Shown: piece after piece, positions 60,769 through 63,254 of the stretch
How the letters are laid out: the number at the start of each line of letters is the position of its first letter
How positions within the stretch are numbered: the first letter of the stretch is position 1
From: Phascolarctos cinereus
Lineage: Eukaryota; Chordata; Mammalia; Diprotodontia; Phascolarctidae
Assembly (NCBI RefSeq): GCF_002099425.1
Contig: NW_018344059.1
Span: 9,111,501-9,175,500, forward strand
Reading direction: 5' to 3'
DNA: 64,000 bases
The notes under the pieces: generated by a model
The model's input: only the letters and a program-made list of their open reading frames with translations
Told to the model about the DNA's origin: nothing
The model's database searches: none
Made by a program: the position numbers and the translations under genes

Positions 60769-60987
60769 ACCCCCTAAAGGAACCCAGTCTAACTTTCCTC
60801 TCATGATATTTACCTCAATCTGTGGCAAAAAGTTATGTATTGATGGGAGATCAGGGAGGCTGTGGTGACAGCCAAGAGTTTCTGGGCCAGTGCCTTCCAT
60901 AGATGGAACTCTTGAACTGGGTGCTGAAAGTACTGCCACAGGTCTGTGCCAGAACGGTTTCTCAGTTTAGAAGAATTTTCTTTAACC
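29290..60987 (-). CDS. SYNE3: SYNE3 (nesprin-3), partial: nine internal coding exons
   Basis: Seen: nine minus-strand exons with GT-AG borders and compatible phases give about 472 codons of helical, heptad-rich sequence. Landmarks match what I remember of mammalian nesprin-3: LPDLPSIHNFLPQIE, AALAESSRLKE, RLVAEFPDKE, FEQWLKVENIKLVKIIAMKT, LPEGQHLFENLL and DLRYRWMLYKSKLKDS. Known: nesprin-3 (about 975 residues) is a spectrin-repeat protein of the outer nuclear membrane. Its KASH tail binds SUN proteins in the LINC complex and its N-terminus binds plectin, linking nuclei to intermediate filaments. Inferred: the window holds roughly residues 425-900. N-terminal exons lie past the right edge, and the KASH exon was not found and is probably past the left edge. 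Exon 60814-60987 has an apparent one-base frame break. SYNE1 or SYNE2 fit less well because the match runs exon to exon with SYNE3. Confidence 0.93.
29443..29682. other. SYNE3 intron next to exon i, no repeat recognised
   Basis: AT-rich intron sequence upstream (in gene sense) of exon 29290-29442, with a polypyrimidine-poor acceptor region. Confidence 0.5.
29683..29815 (+). mobile_element. tRNA-derived CORE-SINE, 3'-shortened
   Basis: GCTAGGGAGTACAGTGGATAGAG and CTAGCTGTGTGACCCTGGGCAAGTCACT, after which the tail is missing. Confidence 0.85.
29870..30175 (+). mobile_element. MIR split by an L1 5'-end insertion
   Basis: AAAGTTTGACCCAAAGAAATTAAGT at 29946-29970 resumes at 30123 as GACTTGTTTAAGGTCAGAG, the MIR core. 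Confidence 0.8.
29971..30110 (+). mobile_element. L1 5'-end-only insertion (140 bp)
   Basis: It starts GGAGGTGGAGCCAAGATGGTGG and continues ...GGCAGGGACTCACCTGAGTTC, the start of the marsupial L1 5' UTR, ending at TTTCCAGCCC with no poly(A). A 12-bp duplication AAGAAATTAAGT flanks it (29959-29970 and 30111-30122). Ordinary L1 copies are truncated at the other end. Confidence 0.85.
30270..30440 (+). mobile_element. MIR
   Basis: GAGTATGGTGCAGGGAAAAGGGAACAGGAC and CTCCGTTTCCTCATCTGC. Confidence 0.6.
30467..30630 (+). mobile_element. tRNA-derived CORE-SINE (WALLSI/MAR), young-looking
   Basis: GGGGCAGTTAGGTAGTGCAGTGGATAGAG...CCCCAATTGCCTCACC followed by A-rich (GAAAA)n. A 17-bp duplication with one mismatch (AAGAAAGGGAGAGATGA) flanks it at 30450-30466 and 30631-30647. 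Confidence 0.94.
30700..30915 (-). mobile_element. L2/L3 3' end, antisense
   Basis: ATTTATTAAACACCTACTGTGTGTCAGGGATTGTGC and GCTCTCTAGGAACTTGCATTGTAATTGG. Confidence 0.82.
30950..31122. repeat. Old interspersed repeat, unnamed (copy 2)
   Basis: It shares CTAGACTATCAACAAAACAATAAA, TCTGCCAATTTCTGAA and GAGTTGGCTCCAGGACACC with 7228-7418. Confidence 0.6.
31125..31612 (-). mobile_element. L2, antisense
   Basis: GGCCAGTGCAAAGGCACAGAGG, CAATAGGGAGCCATTGGATTTTTATTAAG and GAAAATCACTTTGGCAGCTGTGTGGAGG. Confidence 0.85.
31622..31744. repeat. (CA)n-(TA)n-(TG)n self-complementary microsatellite
   Basis: CA repeats (31622-31640), TA repeats (31664-31686) and a TG run (31690-31743) form an approximate palindrome of about 120 bp. 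Confidence 0.95.
31745..31935. other. Unrecognised GC-richer block
   Basis: CCTGCCCCAGGCTTCCCTGACAGGG and nearby text lack a repeat match by eye. Open frames running out of the TG run are artefacts. Confidence 0.35.
31950..32060 (+). mobile_element. RTE-tail SINE fragment
   Basis: CAACCCCATGGATAGAGG and GTCATGAAGAGCCAGATACAACGGAAATGACTGAATGACAACAG follow the RTE-like SINE tail. Confidence 0.65.
32188..32535 (+). mobile_element. CORE-SINE with expanded tetranucleotide tail
   Basis: GGGCAGCTAGATGGTACAGTAGATAGAG...CCCCAACTGCCC is followed by about 200 bp of AATG, a 28-bp higher-order ATGAATGCCTAAATGG unit, AATA and GATA repeats. A 16-bp perfect duplication AGGAAAATCACTTGGG flanks it (32172-32187, 32536-32551). 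Confidence 0.95.
32326..32535 (+). repeat. Compound tetranucleotide satellite in SINE tail
   Basis: (AATG)n interleaved with three GCCTAAATGGATG units at about 28-bp period, then (ATAA)n, (GATA)n at 32475-32513 and (ATAA)n. Confidence 0.95.
33345..33620 (+). mobile_element. MIR-related CORE-SINE
   Basis: TTGATTAAGCACCTGTTACGTACCCCGCACTGTGC, GACAAAACTGAGGCAGACAGAGG and CTATACCACCTTCTTGCC. Confidence 0.87.
33622..33860 (-). mobile_element. Probable L2 piece, antisense
   Basis: AGTGGATTGGAGTGGGACATAGG and neighbouring purine-rich text look like antisense L2, but less clearly than 32540-33335. Confidence 0.4.
33865..34050. other. Unrecognised sequence with short tandem duplication
   Basis: ATTGCCAGGAAATGTGC repeats twice near 34069-34093. 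The rest is unknown. Confidence 0.35.
34057..34600 (+). mobile_element. GC-rich marsupial interspersed repeat (RTE-related?)
   Basis: GTCACTGAGGGTCTCAAACCTGTTGGTGAGTTAGAGGGATG, GATGCCAAGGTCATCCACGGCACC and GTGAGGCGGACGACTTCATGCAACTTTGCC read like an abundant GC-rich marsupial repeat I recall. The family name is uncertain. Confidence 0.55.
34601..35150. other. Unrecognised intronic sequence
   Basis: 34640-34800 is GC-richer and may belong to the preceding repeat. The rest is AT-rich with GTT/ATT runs near 34985-35000. Confidence 0.35.
35160..35560 (+). mobile_element. MIR fragments
   Basis: GCATGATATAATGCAAACC...CTCTGAAAGTCACTTAGCCTCTCTAGG...GATCATTCTATGATG, and a second tail near 35440-35540. 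Confidence 0.7.
35621..35779 (-). CDS. SYNE3: SYNE3 exon h, acidic linker and start of last spectrin repeat
   Basis: This 159-bp exon (53 codons, phase 0 to 0) has acceptor TGTAG and donor GTATGT. It begins GSLSEEEESNDDFSKLLNDF, then EQWLKVENIKLVKIIAMKTS and ends RKDKLK. An acidic linker (EEEE) precedes helix A of the last spectrin repeat, with its conserved W in FEQWL. QWL.VEN.KLV.IIAM.T is closely shared with human nesprin-3 as I remember it. Confidence 0.94.
35800..36364. other. SYNE3 intron upstream of exon h, repeat-poor
   Basis: No repeat or exon was recognised. Confidence 0.4.
36379..36489 (-). mobile_element. RTE-type SINE tail insertion, antisense
   Basis: TTGTTCAGTCATTCAGTCACGTCTGACC...GGGGTTTTCTTGGCAAAGAC...GAGTGGTTTGCCATTTCCTTCTCC. 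A 14-bp duplication with one mismatch (TAAGAATAACGTAG) flanks it at 36365-36378 and 36490-36503. Only the 3' part was inserted. Confidence 0.9.
36510..37735 (+). mobile_element. CR1/L3 LINE, sense
   Basis: ATCTCTGACAAAATTCTAGGGC, GAACAGGACATGCCAGATTAACTTC and ATTTTAGCAAAGAATCCGACAAAGTCTC (RT finger/palm text DKVS...ILVD), ending GGACACTATATGTTAGGAAG. It is broken by stops and old. Confidence 0.87.
37736..39480 (-). mobile_element. L2, antisense, split by an LTR-like element
   Basis: The first part is 37736-38548 (GTGATGACATGGTCAGATCTGCGTTTTAGG...AGGAGACCAATTTGGAG). It resumes at about 39200 (CAGGATAGTGGTGTCATCTAATAGAAATGGGG...CTTGAGATGTCC). Confidence 0.82.
38549..39191 (+). mobile_element. 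Solo-LTR-like fossil inserted in L2
   Basis: The 3' part carries promoter-like ACATATAAAATGGGAGCTG near 39042-39060, GCTTGGGGCCTTTGGC, and a polyadenylation signal AATAAATG near 39132, as in a retroviral LTR (R/U5 layout). A short repeat ATGATAGCA flanks it (38540-38548, 39191-39199). It has no internal coding region. It is fairly diverged, the family (ERV1-like?) is uncertain, and it is younger than its L2 host. Confidence 0.6.
39485..40010 (+). mobile_element. MIR fragments with unique sequence between
   Basis: ATGGTCAAGATCAAATGAAATAATGG (39515) and GGGAGTCAGAAGATCTGAATTTAAG (39908). 39600-39880 is unrecognised. Confidence 0.6.
40020..40545 (+). mobile_element. Degenerate MIR-related copies
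   Basis: GTTCTGGGGATCAGAGACAGGAAGTTACTTGAGCTCACCC (40020-40245) and GTTCTAGTCCCAGCTCTGCCTC...GGGAAAGGCACTTAAC (40400-40470). Confidence 0.6.
40546..40765. other. Intron, nothing recognised
   Basis: No feature was seen before the antisense L2 begins. Confidence 0.35.
40770..42130 (-). mobile_element. Long antisense L2 with rearranged piece
   Basis: GGTAATAGGGAGCCACTGGAG, GGAAAATCACTTCGTAGCAGTG and CTTGGGGTATACCCAC (RT region, minus strand GxPQGS at 41360), with ORF fragments on the minus strand. 41690-41840 looks like an L2 3' part out of order, so two copies or a rearrangement are present. Confidence 0.85.
42361..42490 (-). CDS. SYNE3: SYNE3 exon g, linker and spectrin-repeat segment
   Basis: This 130-bp exon (one leftover base plus 43 codons, exit phase 0) has acceptor TTCCAG and donor GTGAGT. 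It reads LIRKWQLKNKELDPGKKLVF, then SNSIPKRGFLLDAVDSVPRH and RSK. Nesprin-3 has the same layout: a helix end, the GKK.VF..N.IPK.GFL module, and a P.PRHR linker before the last spectrin repeats. Reading frame one is closed by a stop near the end, so the chosen frame is decided by the sequence itself. Confidence 0.92.
42500..43070. other. SYNE3 intron next to exon g
   Basis: Mostly unrecognised. A (TGA)n run lies at 42767-42787. Confidence 0.4.
43075..43215 (+). mobile_element. MIR
   Basis: TGGTGTAGTAGAAAGAAGACTGGATTTGGAGTCAGAAGACC and CATCATCTGCAAAATGGGAATAAT. Confidence 0.85.
43216..43725 (+). mobile_element. L2/L3-type 3' end with internal microsatellite
   Basis: GGCTGTCCCTCATGCCTGGAATTCTC, GTAAGAAGCCTTTCCTGATCC and GCGCCTGGCACATAGTAGGCATTTAC. 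TG/TA repeats at 43512-43588 expanded within it. Confidence 0.88.
43726..43990. other. Unrecognised sequence
   Basis: No feature beyond a short plus open frame without support. Confidence 0.35.
44005..44334 (+). mobile_element. L1 3'-end insertion with target duplication
   Basis: GTCTATCCTGCCCTACAGGAAAATAGAAGGGG, GGGGTGGGGGGAGGGGGAG and AAATTTGGAACTCAAAAACTTGTGG, then an A-rich tail. A 14-bp perfect duplication AATCATCTTTAATG flanks it (43991-44004, 44335-44348). Confidence 0.92.
44440..45180 (+). mobile_element. Two MIR copies around unique sequence
   Basis: GACTTGGAAGGGACTTTATTCACC...GGGGGAAACAGAGAGC (44460-44640) and GACCTTAGAGATCATCTATTCCAATCATCACTTTAC (45020-45175). 44650-44990 is unrecognised. 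Confidence 0.75.
45185..46130. other. Repeat-poor SYNE3 intron block left of exon f
   Basis: Nearly 1 kb without a repeat I recognise. The sequence GGATGGATAGCCCAGTGAG... to CTTTAGCGATCCCACCATG (45555-45710) has the feel of degraded coding or LINE sequence, but I could not assign it on either strand. Confidence 0.4.
46181..46353 (-). CDS. SYNE3: SYNE3 exon f, spectrin-repeat segment
   Basis: This 173-bp exon (57 codons plus two bases, AG) has acceptor TTTCAG and donor GTAAAC. It reads RLVAEFPDKEVQLHLIEAHG, then QLVMETSSLEGAALVQGELK and ELTESWKALKLLQETLL. RLVAEFP.KE.QL.L.EA.G.LVM..SS.EGAA is a distinctive nesprin-3 stretch. The trailing AG is completed by the first base of the next exon to give serine, restoring ...TLLSLIRKW... 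across the junction. A plus-strand open frame of 87 codons over this exon is an antisense shadow. Confidence 0.94.
46540..47400 (-). mobile_element. L2, antisense
   Basis: Minus-strand reading gives L2 ORF2 scraps such as KVTNNLLTAKSDGLFSDLIF and LTQDVKNRTHHLV. Plus-strand text is GTTAAAAGATTGTTAGTAACCTTGGAGAG. Confidence 0.85.
47490..47945 (+). mobile_element. L1 3' end, second subfamily
   Basis: GATGGAATACTATTGTGCTAC, GTAGTGAGTAGAACCAGGAAGATAAC and CAGGTGATATAAAAACAAAGCATATCAATAATTTTTAAA. Confidence 0.8.
48095..48600 (+). mobile_element. MIR copies and a scrap of RTE-type SINE tail
   Basis: TTAAGGGACTTTCCCCAGCTCACACAGG (48187-48215); GTTCAGTCATTTTTCAGTCATGTC antisense RTE tail scrap (48425-48448); CTCATCTCTAAAATGGGGATG (48488-48508). 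Confidence 0.7.
48605..48940. other. Unrecognised intronic sequence
   Basis: No supported feature. Confidence 0.3.
48945..49340. mobile_element. MIR (+) followed by probable antisense L2 piece
   Basis: ACAAGGGAGCTATAGTCTAATCCTGGC...CATCTGCAAAATGAAGAG (MIR), then GCATGAGCAAAGGGAG...ACCACCAAAGACCTTGAAGATAAAAGC (L2-like). Confidence 0.55.
49502..49755 (+). repeat. Degenerate minisatellite of MIR-tail-like units
   Basis: About seven loosely spaced units of the form AAGxTTCTTTCxGCTCTAAxxxTxTATGTTCT, each 34-40 bp, are visible by eye (for example CTCTTTCAGCTCTAACACTGTGTG, TTCCTTCTAGGCCTAATGCTCTAGG). Confidence 0.55.
49756..50130. other. SYNE3 intron left of exon e
   Basis: No repeat recognised except T14 at 50046-50059. 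Confidence 0.4.
50135..50299 (-). CDS. SYNE3: SYNE3 exon e, spectrin-repeat segment
   Basis: This 165-bp exon (55 codons, phase 0 to 0) has acceptor TTGTAG and donor GTAAGT. It reads VIMEQSQQHVREHWTFNHKL, then WELQRWIGMAKQKLESYQGD and ends VDGQSVEDIE. The VQEH/REH.....LWEL..WI pattern is a typical spectrin-repeat helix with conserved tryptophans. The acceptor is followed by GTAATT, but splicing at this AG gives the frame that joins both neighbouring exons. A polypyrimidine-poor A-rich stretch upstream makes the acceptor look weak by eye. Confidence 0.9.
50432..50665 (+). mobile_element. tRNA-derived CORE-SINE (MAR-like)
   Basis: GGCAGCTAGATGCCACAGTGGATAAAACC head and AAAGTACTTAGCACAGTGCCTGACAC tail. 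Part of the core (TGTGTGACCCTGGGC) is deleted. It ends in a CT-rich run to 50710. Confidence 0.88.
50715..50800 (+). mobile_element. MIR 3' end
   Basis: CTTCCAAATCTGTAAAATGAGCAGG...CTTTGATATTCTATGAAAC. Confidence 0.65.
50975..51255 (+). mobile_element. L2/L3-type 3' end
   Basis: CTCAAGGCCCAATTCAGGCGCTATCTTC and CAGGGCCTTCCATATGGTAGACGCTTAATGAATGCTTGCTGAATTG. Confidence 0.8.
51300..51640. mobile_element. MIR scrap and L2/L3 ends in both orientations
   Basis: 51315-51390 MIR-like; 51415-51560 antisense ends (TTAAGCATTTACTACATGCCACCC, TAAGCACCTATTCTGGGGCC); 51560-51640 sense end (TTCCATGAGGGCTGGAATC). Confidence 0.6.
51705..51977 (+). mobile_element. MIR ending in (TTA)n
   Basis: CAACATAAGATAATGGAAACAGCAC...GGGTTCAAAGCTCAGCTCTGCC, with a tail running into a TTA run at 51940-51977. 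Confidence 0.8.
52255..52515. repeat. Probable interspersed repeat, unnamed
   Basis: GTTCATAGTCAAGCAAAACAAATTCGCACATTGGCCATGTCC is text I recall as recurring in marsupial genomes. I cannot assign the family. Confidence 0.45.
52525..52790 (+). mobile_element. MIR split by an L2/L3 3' end
   Basis: TTATTAGCTATGTGATCTTGGG (52548-52571) breaks off and resumes at 52660 as ACCTCTGTAAGCCTCAGTTTTC. Between them lies GCAAGGCCTGTC...CCTGGTACTTAGTACAGTGACTGG...TTTATTGACTG, an L2/L3 end. Confidence 0.78.
52823..52957 (-). CDS. SYNE3: SYNE3 exon d, spectrin-repeat segment
   Basis: This 135-bp exon (45 codons, phase 0 to 0) has acceptor TTGTAG and donor GTAAGT. It reads RIQEDLQELEIKIENLKPLV, then QANPRHQHEISQLSSDYQTL and KRSLE. 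The motif P.HQH.I.QLSSD.Q.L.RSLE is the same as I recall for nesprin-3. A SINE at 53065-53227 lies about 110 bp upstream of its acceptor in antisense orientation to the gene. Confidence 0.92.
53065..53227 (+). mobile_element. tRNA-derived CORE-SINE (WALLSI/MAR), young-looking
   Basis: GGGGCAGCTAGGTGGTGCTACAGATAGAG...CCCCAATTGCCTCACC then an A-rich tail. A 14-bp duplication with one mismatch (TGAAGGGGGTACTT) flanks it at 53051-53064 and 53228-53241. Confidence 0.94.
53330..54395 (+). mobile_element. CR1/L3 LINE, sense, split by a SINE
   Basis: GATGAAATTGAATAGGGATAAAAGTAAAGTC, ATACCCAGTTATGGTTATCACATATTAGG, then after the SINE CTGAAGGAACTGGAGAATGTTAGCC and GTGGTGTGGTCGGCCTCC. Confidence 0.87.
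53755..54010 (+). mobile_element. MIR-related CORE-SINE within CR1/L3
   Basis: TTTTAAGCACCTACTACATTCCAGGCACTG, AAGGAAACTGAGTCAGACAGAGG and CATTATGCCACCCATCTTG. Confidence 0.88.
54400..54890. other. Repeat-poor SYNE3 intron with a perfect inverted repeat
   Basis: TTTTACATAGAGA (54537-54549) and its exact reverse complement (54563-54575) are separated by 13 nt. No repeat family was recognised. Confidence 0.5.
54895..55105 (+). mobile_element. MIR/THER-type CORE-SINE
   Basis: CTAGTCGTTTGACCCTGAGCAACTG core, then CAATTGCTGATTTGCATGGGTGGAAGG tail. Confidence 0.72.
55183..55510 (+). mobile_element. CR1/L3 3' end
   Basis: GTGTTCAAGTATTTGAAAGGCTG, GTTTGATGTCAGGAAAAAACTTCTC and TTGAGGTCTTCAAGCAAAG. 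Confidence 0.87.
55624..55767 (-). CDS. SYNE3: SYNE3 exon c, spectrin-repeat segment
   Basis: This 144-bp exon (48 codons, phase 0 to 0) has acceptor TCTAG and donor GTAAGT. It reads SAISQHNDFDTAFEPLQKRL, then ADLHVRAEAEKEFRQDLP and SKQAQLQRLQ. The FEPLQ...L.DL.VR.EAEK pattern and the end KQAQL.RLQ agree with my memory of the matching human nesprin-3 stretch. It contributes one helix and its linker within a spectrin repeat. There is no stop or indel. Confidence 0.92.
55850..56075 (+). mobile_element. CR1/L3 scrap then L2/L3 3' end
   Basis: CCTCAAATATTTGAAGTATTGTCACG, then GCGTCTCCAGTGTCTAGAACAGTGCCTTGTACACAGTAGG. Confidence 0.68.
56095..56390 (-). mobile_element. L2/L3 3' end, antisense
   Basis: CGTTTATTAAACATTCACTACATGCCAGGCACTGTGC and GGAAAAGCTTCCTGTACAAGGTGAG. 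Confidence 0.88.
56461..56607 (+). mobile_element. tRNA-derived CORE-SINE (WALLSI/MAR)
   Basis: GGGGCAGCTAGGTGGTGCAGTGGATAGAGCACC...CCCCATTGCCTAGCC and an A-rich tail. The flanks AAGAAAGGATATTCT and AAGAAAGAATTATATTCT look like a diverged duplication. Confidence 0.92.
56780..56962 (-). CDS. SYNE3: SYNE3 exon b, spectrin-repeat segment
   Basis: This 183-bp exon (61 codons, phase 0 in and out) has acceptor TTTAG and donor GTGAGT. It begins AALAESSRLKEQL and continues LKLKKDLLISIFGEEKAE, then RERDLLHNNLLQRN. The pattern is amphipathic helix with leucines at heptad spacing, as in spectrin repeats. The opening residues continue directly from the LPQIE end of the preceding exon, matching nesprin-3. 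The exon is a multiple of three, so skipping it would keep frame. Two plus-strand open frames over the same bases are antisense shadows. Confidence 0.93.
56985..57515. other. SYNE3 intron, nothing recognised
   Basis: T-rich tracts at 57240-57270. 57300-57490 is GC-richer, with no family match. Confidence 0.35.
57522..57705. mobile_element. hAT-type miniature element, old
   Basis: It begins TATAGGTGTCAAACACTCA and ends TGAGTTTGACACCACTG, inverted ends of about 15 bp typical of mammalian hAT elements. The body has GCCTGCAGGCCTTATG and no coding sequence. I saw no clean 8-bp duplication. Confidence 0.78.
57730..57930 (+). mobile_element. SINE scrap and L2/L3 3' end
   Basis: CCACCAACACAGACCGCAACCCC resembles the THER mid-part. 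GTTCCTAGCACGGTTCCTAACAAATAGTAGGAGCTTAATG is an L2/L3 end. Confidence 0.55.
57935..58200. other. Unrecognised intronic sequence
   Basis: No feature supported. Confidence 0.3.
58205..58740 (+). mobile_element. L2/L3-type LINE 3' end
   Basis: AGCCTGGGATGCCATCCTTCTCCC, TTCACATTGAAGCTTTCTCTGTC and the end AAGTTGCATGAGGCCAGGGAC. An internal near-duplicate of about 40 bp (TTATTTATCAGGTAATTTATTATTA) sits at 58528-58605. Confidence 0.8.
58888..59140 (+). mobile_element. tRNA-derived CORE-SINE (MAR-like), full length
   Basis: TAGCTAAGTGGTAAAATGGATAGACAGC, TGTGTGACCCTGGGCAAGTTAATTAACC and AAGCACTTAGCATGGTGCTTGGACC. Confidence 0.9.
59145..59535. other. Intron, nothing recognised
   Basis: The 81-codon plus open frame at 59110-59355 has no support. 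Confidence 0.35.
59540..60120 (+). mobile_element. Cluster of MIR-related copies
   Basis: AAAATTTGCAAAGCACTTTATATACATTATATCTC (59640s), CATAGAATCATAGTAAAGTTGGAAGGGACTTTAGAGATC (59780s) and GTAGAAAAGCCTTTAGAGGTCATCTAG (60085). Confidence 0.75.
60150..60410 (+). mobile_element. MIR-related CORE-SINE, near full length
   Basis: GCATTTATTATACACTGACTATGTGACAAACAC, GAAAACTGAAGCAAACAGAG and GTGTACCACCTAGCTGTG. Confidence 0.87.
60581..60770 (+). mobile_element. CORE-SINE with (CA)n tail
   Basis: GGGGCAGCTAGGTGGCACAGTGGATAGAG...CCTCAATTGCC, with the A-rich tail replaced by a CA run at 60716-60768. The flanks share CTAAAGGA (60572-60579 and 60774-60781). Confidence 0.93.
60814..60987 (-). CDS. SYNE3: SYNE3 exon a, spectrin-repeat segment with apparent frameshift
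   Basis: This 174-bp exon has acceptor CAG before 60987 and donor GTAAAT after 60814. The 5' part reads from 60986 as ...NSSKLRNRSGTDLWQYFQ...WKALAQKLL. The 3' part reads LPDLPSIHNFLPQIE, but in the other frame, starting at 60858. The switch lies within the 14 bases 60859-60872, where the human protein as I remember it has five residues (15 bases), so one base appears lost. Phase agrees: a 175-bp exon entering with one leftover base would exit in phase 0, as the next exon requires. The downstream frame has a stop at the exon start, so it cannot be used throughout. Reading straight on gives a stop at 56935-56937 in the next exon. This is either a sequence error or a real null lesion. Confidence 0.88.
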
Positions 60988-60999
60988 CTGTAAGGATCA

Positions 61000-62640
61000 A
61001 AAGAAGATACAGAAGACTGTTTGAGCAGGATGGTGTTATTCACATAGCACTGCTTGGGGCTGTTAAGGAGATAGAGATATTGATTAGGATGAAAATCCCC
61101 CAGCATTCTCCTCCTGGACCCTAAGGAAGTGTGCCCTGGTCTGATAAGCCTAGACTTTGACTGACAATTTAACTTCCCCTATTCTAAGGGAGGGTTAGGG
61201 CAGCCGAAACTGTGGTAAGGGTGGGGTTCTGGAGCAAATGTGCAACCAAAGAGCAAGAATGCAAGTCCTAGGGCAAGCAAGGAAGGGCAGCCTTTGAGAC
61301 TAGCAACTATGTAAGGGGACTGAGATGACTCCCTTAGAGAACTGTGTGGGGAGAACATCAGGCAGGACCCTCAGAGCTGGACTCTAGGATAGGGGTTGCA
61401 TGATCAAGCTATGCAAAAAACAACACAAAGCTGGGTTCCTGGAACCCTCTGGGCTGCTGAGAGCAGACCTGGTGATTTCTTAGCCACTTTCTTGTCTTCC
61501 TGGGAAAGCATGTTTTCCAAATCTCCATTTCCTAAGAGTTTATTTACTTTTCCTGTTTACTTCCATCTTCTAAGTATGATAAACATGGCAAACCTCTGCA
61601 TTGCTTATTTACATTTACAAATGGTGACACAGACAGACAGGAGTTGGGGAGCACACAGGAGGAGACGTTTTATAGTTGTCATGTATATATTATACCTGAG
61701 AACTTCTCTAGCTTTGGGCTTGGGCTACAGAGAGATAACCATTGATTCACTTTTTAAAAACAGCTTCCCAAGACAGATGCAGAAACTTACACCCAGGATC
61801 TTTCTGGGAAAATGGTCAGCTATTTTTGTCCGGGGGAGATTATGATGAGCTGTCTGGCCTTGGGAGGTGGGGCCGTGGCCGGTTCACTTCTCAATGCTTT
61901 TCCAAGGTTGATTTGAAAGGAAGCCAGAGGGAAGGAGCCAAGAGAGTGATTGAGAATGAGAACTACTGATCCCCATCCCCCTCAAGGATAAAGGGAAGTA
62001 CGAGGGAGTGATGATCCTACTTATCCAGCACAGCCTGGAGCTTACCATCCTCACTACTGCTAAATTAACTTTCACCAGAAGGACAGTGAGATAACATTCT
62101 CTAAGGGTGACTTCTGCGCTCCCCACAAAGCAGGACGCCAATTCTCTTCCTTCCAAGCTGGAAGCCAATTCTGCACCTTCAGAATGCGCTATCAGTCAGC
62201 TACTGCAAGGTCTGCTGGTTGACCTTAACTCCCTGAAAATGCCTTGTGTCCCAGAGTCTGATGCTTGTGTAATTCAGTGGTAAACTCCAAATTGCCCTCT
62301 GGGAGTAAGGCCAAAGACAAAGCTGAATGGCTCGTCTGAGTCATGGAACTCGGCACCACCCGCTATACATATATCAGCCCTTGAAATCTGAAGAGGTCAA
62401 TGAACATAAAGCAGCTTTGAAAAATAATGCAGGTGTCTGCCACTTTTCAAAACAAAAACAAGTGAGAGCACTCTTAATAGAAATGCTGAAGGCAAGACAT
62501 GTTGCAGGGACTTTTCAGACACAGTACTGGTGACATTCAACCTGAAATGCTTTTAATTACAACTTCATGCCTTTATGAAAACTTCAGAAAGTAGATTAAA
62601 AAAAAACAAGACAGACAGGTCACATAGGGAGTAGCTTTAT
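61000..62640. other. Repeat-poor SYNE3 intron right of exon a
   Basis: About 1.6 kb with no repeat I recognise and no further exon. A plus-strand open frame of 149 codons (61396-61845) is the longest in the window, but it shows no homology and is antisense to SYNE3. The block is a candidate for a conserved-element check. Confidence 0.45.
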
Positions 62641-62646
62641 TTACTA

Positions 62647-62680
62647 TAGATGGATGGATGTATAGATAGATGGATGGAAT
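62647..62680 (+). repeat. Short GATG/GATA microsatellite
   Basis: GATGGATGGATG...GATAGATGGATGG. Confidence 0.85.
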
Positions 62681-62727
62681 AAGACAGAGGCATAGAAAGG
62701 GGACACACAGGAAAACAAAGTCAGAGA

Positions 62728-62800
62728 TGAGAAGACATTTATTAAGTACTTACACTATGTCGGCAACTGTGCCAAAAAGAAAGATTCCAGAATAGAAACC
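62728..62800 (-). mobile_element. L2/L3 3' end, antisense, short
   Basis: AAGACATTTATTAAGTACTTACACTATGTCGGCAACTGTGCC. Confidence 0.65.
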
Positions 62801-62804
62801 TGAG

Positions 62805-63250
62805 TATTCCCTGACAACACGCAAGGGGTCCATGGACCAAATTTCTTAGGAGAAGGAAATGAGAAAAGGAAATGAAGCTTCTTACAGTATGGGAGGCAAC
62901 AGGCTCAGGAGAATTATACTCCCTTTGTATGAACCAAAGCAGACCCTGAGTAGGAGAATTCACAAAGGCAGAAAGGAAGTAAGGAGAGGCTCTTCGACTT
63001 CTCCTTAGAACACCTGAAAGCCACAACTCATAGTTTAACGCACATGGGCTCATCAATGATACTCAGTGCCTTCAAACTTCTCAACCACGAAATCAGGAGC
63101 AACGCACTGGTTACCAAAAGGCAGAATGACACAAAGAAAGATCTTGCTAAGTACACGGTGGTGAGGGGGTGGGGGCATAATCTTGATGGCCAGTTAAGAT
63201 AACACAGGTTTCAATGAGGGACCATCAGGGATGTAACCAATAACTTCTCC
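62805..63250. other. Intron, nothing recognised
   Basis: A minus open frame at 62742-63056 has no support. Confidence 0.35.
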
Positions 63251-63254
63251 TCAC

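Noticed and set aside
61396-61845. 149-codon plus-strand open frame, the longest in the window
   Set aside because: No recognisable domain, antisense to SYNE3, and ordinary for chance in AT-balanced intron sequence; a second frame overlaps it.
62037-62170. Possible additional SYNE3 exon with a GTAAGC donor on the minus strand
   Set aside because: The open frame ending there has no spectrin-like pattern and no convincing acceptor.
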